A stretch of DNA of 12,552 nucleotides from Planctomycetota bacterium (GTDB lineage: Bacteria > Planctomycetota > Planctomycetia > Pirellulales > Pirellulaceae). Under the pieces are notes generated by a model. That model was given only the letters and a program-made list of their open reading frames with translations, did no database searches and was not told the origin of the DNA. A program made the position numbers and the translations under genes. Of the stretch, positions 1-6,669 are shown piece by piece (position 1 is the stretch's first letter; each line of letters opens with the position of its first letter). The stretch lies in the NCBI GenBank assembly GCA_029259935.1, contig JAJDEH010000297.1, positions 1-12,552 of the forward strand, read 5' to 3'.

Positions 1-43
1 CGGTCGTGCAAATCACATCCAATCATGATAACCTTCGACATGG

Positions 44-99
44 TTCGGCCCTCGTTGGGAAATTAAAAACAAAAAGCTACTCCCAACGAGTGTGCCGAA
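44..99. repeat. Inverted repeat, possible stem-loop or terminator
   Basis: CTCGTTGGGA at 51-60 pairs perfectly with TCCCAACGAG at 81-90 around a 20-base A-rich loop. The stem can be extended outward, with a short bulge, by TTCGGC (44-49) against GCCGAA (94-99). A pyrimidine-rich run, TCTTTCTCCTCTCTCC, follows. It could be the terminator of a plus-strand gene left of the window, but the tail is not a clean T-run, so that role is only a suggestion. Confidence 0.5.
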
Positions 100-130
100 T
101 CTTTCTCCTCTCTCCAACCTCACATAGTTT

Positions 131-226
131 CTCCGCGATCAGAACGTAATGTTCGCGGAGGAGCGAACAACGACTCTCCCGTCCTTTGGCTTCCGCGAAC
201 TTTTCGCGCCGACCATGGTTCGCGGA
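131..226. repeat. Cluster of inverted copies of a GTTCGCGGA motif
   Basis: GTTCGCGGA occurs at 151-159 and again at 218-226, and its complement TCCGCGAAC lies at 192-200. CTCCGCGA (131-138) pairs with TCGCGGAG (153-160), and GTTCGC (151-156) pairs with GCGAAC (163-168). Copies in alternating orientation within 100 bp can form several competing hairpins. They could be operator sites or the remnant of an interspersed palindromic repeat. No gene flanks the cluster closely enough to decide. Confidence 0.4.
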
Positions 227-844
227 CTCGGTGTCCATCCCGGATCAAATCGTTAACACATCAAACGCGATCTCCAAGACGCGAATTCTTCCCGTTGAGC
301 ATTTGCAATTTCAGTTTGTTTCGGCAATCGAGACTCGGAATTCGGATTTGGTCACGGCCATGCCGCCGCAGGACATGAATTGCGCAAAACGTTATAATGC
401 ACCGTTAGGGGAATGGGGCATCGCATACGCGGATGAGTTTCTTGCCATTGGCAAAAGAGGTCATCCCATTCCCAGGGCAGTTCTGGTTGAGAGAGAAATG
501 CGCCCGGTTTCACGGTGACCGGCCGCGCGTCCTCTTTCCGCGCGAAAACTGCTTTGAATTCGTTCGCGTTCGGCGAAATGGCCGCCGAGCGCGGATCGCT
601 ATTTTTGCTAGCTTGCCAAGTTTGTTGCTTTCGTATGTTACAGCGTCGTCAGTGCGCCGCTTTGGTCGCAGGCTGAAGGAAGAAGAGAAATCCCGGCGAG
701 CCTCCTGCGTTTGCTGGGAGGGAGTTTTAAACAACACGGCACTTGTCTATTTAATTTCGCGTGAGCAAACCGCCGCATCGTTACCCCTCGACTAACGTCA
801 AGGGCTCGCCTCGTGTAGCGAACAAACACACACGAATCGCACTG

Positions 845-871
845 GCTAACTGCTAACTGCTAACAGCTAAG
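845..871. repeat. Heptanucleotide tandem repeat (GCTAACT)
   Basis: GCTAACT is repeated from 845 with a strict 7-bp period: GCTAACT, GCTAACT, GCTAACA, then the partial GCTAAG. That is almost four units. It lies in non-coding DNA about 360 bp before the surface-protein start and could vary in copy number between strains. Confidence 0.75.
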
Positions 872-932
872 ATGGTCCACGGAAAGAGAGTGGTCGGAGG
901 AAGAATGGTCGGAAACAGAACCCCCTGTGGTT

Positions 933-948
933 CCCCTTGGCAAAGGGG
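933..948. repeat. Short perfect hairpin
   Basis: CCCCTT (933-938) and AAGGGG (943-948) form a 6-bp stem with a GGCA loop. It sits in a G- and C-rich tract (about 920-950) that looks like a dispersed palindromic intergenic repeat, not part of a gene. No T-run follows, so it is a poor terminator. Confidence 0.4.
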
Positions 949-1220
949 ACTAAAGAGCAAACAAAAGAGCAATGCGCGACTCTCGCTCACATCGACGGCG
1001 ACGGCACGATCATGCAATCGCCATTCGCTCGCTGCGGTTCGCCGCATTGTCCGCCGTGACTTACGAACAAATACGGCAGGAAAAAATGATTGCGTAACGC
1101 TGCTTCTCTCTGCTAGGTTACTGATTCGCATGGTCCGTGGCGGTATCTGGCACCCCCCGTCGGCGATCCGTTCTTATTTTCATATTCTTGATCTGCTCAG
1201 TTCGCCTATTGAATCGCAAT

Positions 1221-1225
1221 GGAGG
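1221..1225 (+). promoter_or_regulatory. Ribosome binding site that sets the surface-protein start
   Basis: GGAGG lies six bases before the ATG at 1232. It selects this ATG over the much earlier in-frame starts at 872 and later, whose extra 120 residues do not look like protein. Confidence 0.75.
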
Positions 1226-1231
1226 TTATCG

Positions 1232-3901
1232 ATGGATTTATTCTGGTTTCGTAGGCCAACGAGTTTGAAGCCGGGCAATGCAACCACGAAAAATCGGCAG
1301 AGGCGATTGGGCCGTTGCGAGCGGCTCGAGCCACGGCAGCTACTGGTGGTGCCGGCTGGCGGGTTGGATCTGACGCTGGATGCGGACCTCGATCTGTTCG
1401 GTTTTCAGCCGGTCGGTTTTCAGGTCGTTCAATATGAGAATGCCGGCGGTCAAGAATTCGAACAAGTCGCCTTCTCGATCGTGGACACCGGCGCGTCGGT
1501 CGTTTCGCTCAGTGTGTTGGATCAATTTTTCTTTGACTTTAATGGTGCCGGAGTGCCTATCAAAGTCGCGGGCGGTGCGGAGGCAGAAGGCATCGGTGGC
1601 GTGCTGACTGGAGATGTTTCGCAGCCGGTGACGGTCAAGGTGACCGGAATGCAAGCGGCTTCCTTGACCACCGACACCGATGGATTCCCCGTGTTTGATG
1701 TGAACCTGGAATCGCCGGGATTGACGACCGCCGTTGTCGACGACGTGCAGCTCTTTGTCGGCACGCAATTTGGCAGCCCGGATCTTCCCACCATCAGCGG
1801 CACTCCCGTGTTGAATCCTTCGGCGGCCAATCCCAATGGGATGGCGTTGTCGATCGAGCCGGAAGGGAGTTTTCTTGACTTTTCCGACCTGGCCGAGGGA
1901 TTGATAATTCCCATTCCGAATATCAACTTCCATCCCGCCGGTTACGATCCGGTCCAAACCGAGGCGACCAGTGATTCGGGCACCGTTTTGAATAACACTG
2001 CGGCGAATCAATTTGACGGAGACGCGGCGCTGCTCGACCTGGACGACATTTATGCCGGGTTTTCACTGCGGATTACCAGCGGTGCATTGACCGGCGAAAT
2101 CCGCAAGATCGCCGACTATATCGGAGCCACGCGAACCATTGTCTTGGAGAGTGGATTATCCGCCGCGCCGGCTGTCGGCGATGCATTTGAAATCGTTCGC
2201 TTCAGTTCCGATGCCATTACGATCCCGCTCGAATTCATCGGTTTCGACAACCACCAAGATCCCGGCAACCAGATGACGTTTTCGCCTAACCCGGTTCAAG
2301 ATCAGGTTACGCTCACGAACAACGGCGTCACGTTGGCCGATCAACTGTTCCTGGCCGACAGTGGTGCGATGCTCAGCACGATTACCACTCAGCAAGCGAT
2401 CGACTTGCAAATCGATTTGAATGATCCAATCACGACGATTGCGGTTGGCGGAGCGGGCGGCTTGGCTGAAGACGTGAAGGGGTACGTCATCGAGTCGTTG
2501 TCCGTACCGACCGACGACGGCGGCAACCTCACGTTCAATAACGTGCCGGTGTTTGTGATCGACGTCACGGAAGAATTTCCCAACCTGGGAATCATGGGCA
2601 TGAATCTGTTCAACACGGCTTCCGAGTTTGTCTATGATCCGTTCGACCCCGATGGTCCGGCATTGAAGGCCACGTTCTTCACCGAACGCATTCCCGACCA
2701 GCCGATCGATATCGATGCGGAAACGCAAGCGCTACTGGAAGTGCTATCGCCCGCTTTTGCCGGCTCGCTGGGCGTTGGCGAACTAGGCGTGCCGCAGTTT
2801 CAGATTGCCGATCACCGCGATCGAATCGGCGCTTTTCGCCAACCGAACTTTTTCTTCGGCGATGGCAATAACAGCGGCGGATGGGATGCCAGCGACTGGC
2901 GCAGCCGTTTCGGCATTGACGGCGACCGGCCGATTGTCGGCGATTGGAACGACGATGGTTTCGACGAAATCGGAGTCCATCGAGGCAATGTTTTCTATCT
3001 CGACACGAGCGGAGATGGTGCTTGGGGAGCGGGCGACATGGCGTATCGATTCGGCAATCCTGGCGATACCCCGATTGTCGGCGACTGGGACGGCAGCGGC
3101 ACCGACGAAATCGGCGTTTATCGGGACAACGTCTTCTTCCTCGACGCCAGTGGAGACGGTGCTTGGGGAGCGGACGACATGGCGTATCGATTCGGCAATC
3201 CTGGCGACACACCGATTATCGGCGATTGGGACGGTGACGGCACCGACAATATCGGAGTCCATCGGGGTCGGACGTTCTATCTCGATTCCAGCGCCAACGG
3301 AGCTTGGGGCGCGGATGACACCAGCTATCGATTCGGAATCGTTGGCGACATGCCCATCGTCGGCGACTGGGATGGCAGCGGGACCGACAGCATCGGAGTC
3401 CACCGAGGTCGCGACTTTTTTCTCGACAAGAATTCAGACGGAGCATGGGATGGTGACGATACGCGCCATCGTTTCGGAATCGCCACCGATACTCCGCTGA
3501 TTGGCGAGTGGCGACAGCAACAGCAGTTCGATCTGAATATGATCCTGCCCAGCTATGCGAAACTGTTGGCCGCGCGAGCAGCATCGCCTATCGTGGATTC
3601 GCCAGCCGTGGAATCTAGTAATCCGCTTCCGACGATCAGCGCCGACGATCTGACCGGCGCGCGAGCAACGGACTTTGCTGATTTCGAAAACGAAGCCCCA
3701 GCGGTTGGTAACGGCTGGTTTGCCGAGACTACACCTATCAGCGCCGCACCTGACGCGTCCGACCTAGTCGCCTTCACCCATGATGGAAGCGATCTTGTGA
3801 GCCCGGCCGACAAACCGGACGATTGGCTTGCGGATCTCAATGACAGCCTTACCACGGATGGTGAGTTGGCCGAATCGTCAACGGAAGCCGATCGAAACTA
3901 A
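1232..3901 (+). CDS. Planctomycete surface protein with aspartic-protease-like lobes and FG-GAP-like repeats
   Basis: Predicted exported or cell-surface protein of 889 residues. The N-terminus has basic residues and then CERLEPRQLL (about 29-38), the hallmark of planctomycete extracellular proteins. Residues about 45-330 contain a retropepsin-like lobe with the aspartic-protease motif DTGAS (D85). A second lobe carries DSGA (D376) and GIMGMN (453-458), which resembles the ILGMDFL motif of retropepsin folds. Residues about 549-760 are 47-residue repeats containing GDWDGxGTDxIGVxR and FFLDxxGDGAWGADD. These look like calcium-binding FG-GAP/VCBS propeller blades. The tail (761-889) is acidic and unordered. 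No membrane anchor is visible. A secreted aspartic peptidase with an adhesive repeat domain is the simplest reading. Catalysis is inferred from motifs only. The 120 residues upstream of this start are not protein-like. Confidence 0.85.
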   Translation: MDLFWFRRPTSLKPGNATTKNRQRRLGRCERLEPRQLLVVPAGGLDLTLDADLDLFGFQPVGFQVVQYENAGGQEFEQVAFSIVDTGASVVSLSVLDQFFFDFNGAGVPIKVAGGAEAEGIGGVLTGDVSQPVTVKVTGMQAASLTTDTDGFPVFDVNLESPGLTTAVVDDVQLFVGTQFGSPDLPTISGTPVLNPSAANPNGMALSIEPEGSFLDFSDLAEGLIIPIPNINFHPAGYDPVQTEATSDSGTVLNNTAANQFDGDAALLDLDDIYAGFSLRITSGALTGEIRKIADYIGATRTIVLESGLSAAPAVGDAFEIVRFSSDAITIPLEFIGFDNHQDPGNQMTFSPNPVQDQVTLTNNGVTLADQLFLADSGAMLSTITTQQAIDLQIDLNDPITTIAVGGAGGLAEDVKGYVIESLSVPTDDGGNLTFNNVPVFVIDVTEEFPNLGIMGMNLFNTASEFVYDPFDPDGPALKATFFTERIPDQPIDIDAETQALLEVLSPAFAGSLGVGELGVPQFQIADHRDRIGAFRQPNFFFGDGNNSGGWDASDWRSRFGIDGDRPIVGDWNDDGFDEIGVHRGNVFYLDTSGDGAWGAGDMAYRFGNPGDTPIVGDWDGSGTDEIGVYRDNVFFLDASGDGAWGADDMAYRFGNPGDTPIIGDWDGDGTDNIGVHRGRTFYLDSSANGAWGADDTSYRFGIVGDMPIVGDWDGSGTDSIGVHRGRDFFLDKNSDGAWDGDDTRHRFGIATDTPLIGEWRQQQQFDLNMILPSYAKLLAARAASPIVDSPAVESSNPLPTISADDLTGARATDFADFENEAPAVGNGWFAETTPISAAPDASDLVAFTHDGSDLVSPADKPDDWLADLNDSLTTDGELAESSTEADRN
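2876..3511 (+). repeat. 141-bp in-frame tandem repeat in the surface-protein gene
   Basis: Units start at 2876, 3017, 3158, 3299 and 3440, exactly 141 bp (47 codons) apart. The last is about half length, and a diverged half-unit precedes the first. The stretches beginning at 3011 and 3152 are almost identical over nearly 60 bases, with three differences that I count. The other units are more diverged. Each encodes the series GxW, D/G-D, YRFG, GDTPIVGDWDG, TDxIGVxR, FFLD. Confidence 0.9.
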
Positions 3902-4063
3902 CGAAGTAGAGCCTCGCATTAATTCGCGAAAAATGCTCGGGCGCGTTAACTCGTTCGCGGTGCCCGCAAGGCAGCCGCGCAGGTCGCCCAAAAAAAGCAA
4001 AGAAGACTCGCGAGTAATCGCCGGCAGCATCTAAAAAAAAGAAAAAGAAAACTAAACGGAATT

Positions 4064-4067
4064 GAGG
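4064..4067 (+). promoter_or_regulatory. Ribosome binding site preceded by A-rich tract
   Basis: GAGG sits five bases before the ATG at 4073. A run of almost pure A (about 4033-4055) precedes it, which would keep the leader unstructured. Confidence 0.6.
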
Positions 4068-4072
4068 TCACC

Positions 4073-4750
4073 ATGAATCACGTTATCAAGATTGCGTTTG
4101 CCGTTTTTATGCTCACGGCGTCGCTGCGCCCCGCGGTCGGCGATGAATTCCGTTTTCTCGATTTGCAAATGCGGAAGAATCAAGAACTGTCGAAGGAATT
4201 CGGCAACGACGGGCGCGAAGGTAATACGTTGGAGGGTCTACCAACCGGTAAGAAGGAATTGCTGGGAGTCCAATTCAAAATCGGCAAAGGTGTCGTCCAT
4301 CTCGGCAGCACGGTGCAAAAAGATCGGCCCGAAAAAGTCGAGGGCATTTCCGTTAGCGGCTCATTTGCCAAACTGCACATCCTGCACGCGACCCAGTATG
4401 GCGGTGGTCCCAACAAAGAAGGCGCTGCGTGGTTTGTCAAAGACGGTACGTTGATCGGCCAGTACAAGGTCAATTACGAAGACCAGACCGTCGAGACCAT
4501 TCCGATCGTGTATGGGAAGGATGTCCGCGATTGGTGGTTTCGTCCGGATGAAGCGGGCGTCACCCGCGGCAGAGTCGCGTGGGAAGGAGACAACGAAGTC
4601 GCCAAGAATCTTAACTGCCGTCTGCGTCTTTACGTTAACACTTGGGAAAATCCCAAACCAAGGCTCAAGGTTGTCTCGATCGATTTCCTTTCCAAAATGA
4701 AAGAGACGGTCGCCTCGCCCTTCTGCGTGGCGATCACGTTGGAAAAATAG
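4073..4750 (+). CDS. Secreted protein of unknown function, likely beta-sandwich module
   Basis: This gene encodes 225 residues. It begins with a clear signal peptide: a basic start, a hydrophobic core about 6-17, and probable cleavage near AVG-DE at about 23-25. The mature part has motifs such as EGNTLEGLPTGKKELLGVQFKIG, YEDQTVETIPIVYGKDVRDWW and VAWEGDNEVAKN (quoted in pieces). From memory, similar stretches occur in planctomycete secreted proteins and at the C-termini of planctomycete serine/threonine kinases. The pattern suggests a galactose-binding-like or NPCBM-like beta-sandwich, so a carbohydrate-binding or protein-binding role is possible, but the sequence shows no enzymatic residues. 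It is probably its own transcription unit, 171 bases after the surface-protein gene. Confidence 0.8.
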   Translation: MNHVIKIAFAVFMLTASLRPAVGDEFRFLDLQMRKNQELSKEFGNDGREGNTLEGLPTGKKELLGVQFKIGKGVVHLGSTVQKDRPEKVEGISVSGSFAKLHILHATQYGGGPNKEGAAWFVKDGTLIGQYKVNYEDQTVETIPIVYGKDVRDWWFRPDEAGVTRGRVAWEGDNEVAKNLNCRLRLYVNTWENPKPRLKVVSIDFLSKMKETVASPFCVAITLEK

Positions 4751-4894
4751 TAGGCCTGTTTATTTGCTCTAGGTCGTTGCCGACCGCCAATTTCTCGGCC
4801 TCGCGAACCACCTTGGGGATTTTGTGTCCTCAACGGCAACAGGCCTTGGCTATCGCACCGCATTTCATGACCCACCTTACTACTGGCTAGTGCC
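4751..4894. other. Intergenic spacer with nested inverted repeats
   Basis: AGGCCTGTT (4752-4760) pairs perfectly with AACAGGCCT (4838-4846). Inside it, GTTGCCG (4776-4782) pairs with CGGCAAC (4834-4840), and GGTCG/CGACC (4772-4776, 4781-4785) can form a competing small hairpin. The outer pair starts just after the stop codon of the preceding gene, so the structure may end that transcript or influence the next one. The role is inferred. Confidence 0.4.
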
Positions 4895-5872
4895 ATGACG
4901 CTTGATCTCACCGTTCGCCAGTTCCAACCCGCGGATGTCGAGCAAGTCGAGTCGCTGTGGCAGGAGGCGTTGCCAAGTTCTCAACCTTGGAATGAATCAA
5001 GAGACGTCATATGCCGCAAACTTAATGGTCGCGATCAGTTGTTCTTCGTTGGCGAACAGAACGGTCGCATCGTGGCCACCGTGATGGCTGGGTACGATGG
5101 GGTCCGAGGCTGGATTTATTCGATGGCGGTCGCCGCGGATTGCCGACGGCGCGGTATTGGCCGGCGGATGCTGGAAAAAGCGGAAACCGCCCTAGCCGTG
5201 CGTGGCTGCCCAAAGATCAACTTGCAAGTTCGTTCGACGAACTCGGAAGTCATCGAGTTTTACGAGCGATGCGGTTTCACGGTCGAGGATCGGGCAAGCC
5301 TGGGCAAAGCTGCCTCTACTGATCCGCGCGCGATCGCCGACCCCGTTCCGACCATTGAGGTCAGCGACGCGATCACCCTCGCGCAAATCACGTGGAATGA
5401 TCAGCCCATGTTTGTCAAGCACTTCAATGAATCTGATCAGTTCCACCAAACCGCGAACATTCCTCAACCCTATACTGATCTGGACGCGGAGCAATGGATA
5501 TCAAAAGTTACCCGCCAAACATTGCACCATGACCATTGCCGCAATTGGGCTATTCGTAACGCGGACAATGATGCCATTGGTGGCATTGGACTCGCAAGCT
5601 TGAAGCCGAACGAGCAGGCCGAGTTGGGCTATTGGCTTGCCAAGGGCTATTGGGGCCAGGGCATCGTAACGGCGGCAGTTCAGTCGTTATGCAAGTTTGC
5701 CTTCGATGAATACAAGTTACGCAAAATCTTCGCAAAGGTGTTTACCTCCAACCCGGCATCCGCTCGAGTTCTCGAGAAGGTGGGATTCACCTTGGAAGGG
5801 ACGCTACGAAGTCACTTTTTCAAAGACGGAAATCCGCATGACGTCCTTTATTTCGGGTTGATGAGGCAATGA
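4895..5872 (+). CDS. Tandem GNAT acetyltransferase (YpeA-like plus RimJ/RimL-like)
   Basis: This is a 325-residue fusion of two GNAT N-acetyltransferase domains. Residues 1-145 closely follow the E. coli YpeA pattern: PWN, LFFVGEQNG, TVMAGYDGVRG, the acetyl-CoA loop RRRGIG (84-89), RGCPKINLQV and FYERCGF. Residues about 155-325 look like RimJ/RimL N-terminal or antibiotic-type acetyltransferases: ELGYWLAKGYWGQGIVTAA, with the CoA loop near 252-258, then FTSNPASARVLEKVGFTLEG and the C-terminal LYFGLMR. Both CoA-binding loops appear intact, so both domains may be active, and the substrates cannot be read from the sequence. The protein is cytoplasmic, with no signal peptide. The ATG at 4895 has no clear Shine-Dalgarno but matches the family's N-terminus. 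It is followed after 7 bases by the PhzF gene, which suggests a two-gene operon. Confidence 0.9.
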   Translation: MTLDLTVRQFQPADVEQVESLWQEALPSSQPWNESRDVICRKLNGRDQLFFVGEQNGRIVATVMAGYDGVRGWIYSMAVAADCRRRGIGRRMLEKAETALAVRGCPKINLQVRSTNSEVIEFYERCGFTVEDRASLGKAASTDPRAIADPVPTIEVSDAITLAQITWNDQPMFVKHFNESDQFHQTANIPQPYTDLDAEQWISKVTRQTLHHDHCRNWAIRNADNDAIGGIGLASLKPNEQAELGYWLAKGYWGQGIVTAAVQSLCKFAFDEYKLRKIFAKVFTSNPASARVLEKVGFTLEGTLRSHFFKDGNPHDVLYFGLMRQ

Positions 5873-5888
5873 TGAAATTGTGAAATTG
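5873..5888 (+). repeat. 8-bp tandem duplication at the phzF-like start
   Basis: TGAAATTG occurs twice in a row (5873-5880, 5881-5888). The first copy, preceded by A, reads ATG AAA TTG TGA and ends at once. The second, preceded by G, reads GTG AAA TTG TTT and enters the long frame. Without one copy the gene would begin ATG AAA TTG TTT. Confidence 0.7.
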
Positions 5889-6659
5889 TTTACTGTCGAT
5901 GCGTTCACCGACCGGCCCTTCGCGGGCAATCCGGCGGCGGTTTGTATGGTTGACGATGAGCGGAACGCCTCATGGATGCAAAACGTGGCGGCCGAAATGA
6001 ACCTCTCGGAAACCGCCTTCCTGCAGCGGCGCGACGACGGCTATCAGATGCGTTGGTTCACTCCCAAGTTCGAGGTCGATCTGTGTGGACACGCGACCTT
6101 GGCCAGCGCTCACGTACTGTGGACGGAAATGGAGAACACCGGCCCGTCGATTCAGTTTCAGACCAGAAGTGGCGTTCTTACCGCGTCGCGCAAAGATGCG
6201 TTCATCGAACTCAACTTTCCCGCGACGCCTCCTGATGAATCGGACGCGCCCGACGGATTGATGGAGGCCCTGGGTGTGGAGGCCTCCTTTGTGGGAGCCT
6301 CCAAGTTCGACAAATTCCTGGTCGTGGCGTCGGAAGAAATCGTGCGTTCGCTGAAGCCGGACTTTCAGCGACTGGGCCAAGTCGACACGCGGGGCGTGAT
6401 CGTTACGAGTACGTCCGAGGACCCAAAATTCGATTTCATTTCGCGATTCTTTGCCCCACGGGCTGGGATCAATGAAGATCCGGTCACGGGTTCGGCCCAC
6501 TGCTGCCTCGCTCCGTATTGGGCCAAGCGACTGGGCAAGAACGAGTTGACGGGATTTCAAGCATCTCCGCGCGGTGGCGTGGTTCGCGTGAAGCTAACCG
6601 GCGATCGCGTACTTCTGGCCGGACAGGCAGTAACCGTCGTGCGTGGCGAACTACTGTGA
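5880..6659 (+). CDS. PhzF family isomerase/epimerase
   Basis: This is a 259-residue PhzF-like protein, a typical length for the family (about 260-300). It has the two-lobed hotdog-like PhzF signature: FTVDAFTDRPFAGNPAAV at the N-terminus, NLSETAFL with the catalytic Glu at residue 44, DLCGHATLASAHVL (about 67-80), and FAPRAGINEDPVTGSAHC with D200-PVTGSAH. Members isomerise or epimerise small acids (PhzF acts in phenazine synthesis, and relatives act on amino-acid-like compounds). The substrate here is unknown, and no phenazine genes are nearby. The start is a GTG at 5880 inside an 8-bp tandem duplication. The preceding GNAT gene ends 7 bases earlier, so the two are probably co-transcribed and translationally coupled. 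It is cytoplasmic. Confidence 0.92.
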   Translation: MKLFTVDAFTDRPFAGNPAAVCMVDDERNASWMQNVAAEMNLSETAFLQRRDDGYQMRWFTPKFEVDLCGHATLASAHVLWTEMENTGPSIQFQTRSGVLTASRKDAFIELNFPATPPDESDAPDGLMEALGVEASFVGASKFDKFLVVASEEIVRSLKPDFQRLGQVDTRGVIVTSTSEDPKFDFISRFFAPRAGINEDPVTGSAHCCLAPYWAKRLGKNELTGFQASPRGGVVRVKLTGDRVLLAGQAVTVVRGELL

Positions 6660-6669
6660 TCGGCGAACT

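Larger units (their letters stand above)
1..1231. other. Gene-free leader region with repeats
   Basis: I see no convincing protein-coding gene in this 1.2 kb stretch. Open frames exist at 186-518, 433-795 and, on the minus strand, 510-737 and 853-1131. Their translations are rich in Arg and Ser, overlap one another, lack recognisable domains, and have no good ribosome binding sites. What the region does hold is a set of inverted repeats (44-99, 131-160, 192-226, 933-948) and a 7-bp tandem repeat (845-871), listed separately. I found no convincing tRNA or promoter here. The right part (about 1100-1231) must carry the leader of the surface-protein gene. Confidence 0.6.

Noticed and set aside
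186..795. Open frames of 110 and 120 residues in the left region
   Set aside because: They overlap in different frames, are rich in Arg and Ser, lack a good ribosome binding site and show no known domain or signal sequence.
1149..1170. Possible sigma-54 promoter (TGGCAC)
   Set aside because: The matching TTGC element at the right spacing is absent.
872..1231. N-terminal extension of the surface-protein frame by 120 residues
   Set aside because: The translation is not protein-like and would place the LEPRQLL export motif about 150 residues in. GGAGG before the ATG at 1232 marks the real start.
1340..2728. Long minus-strand frames under the surface-protein gene (1340-2011, 2156-2728)
   Set aside because: They are shadow frames produced by codon bias and show no recognisable domain.
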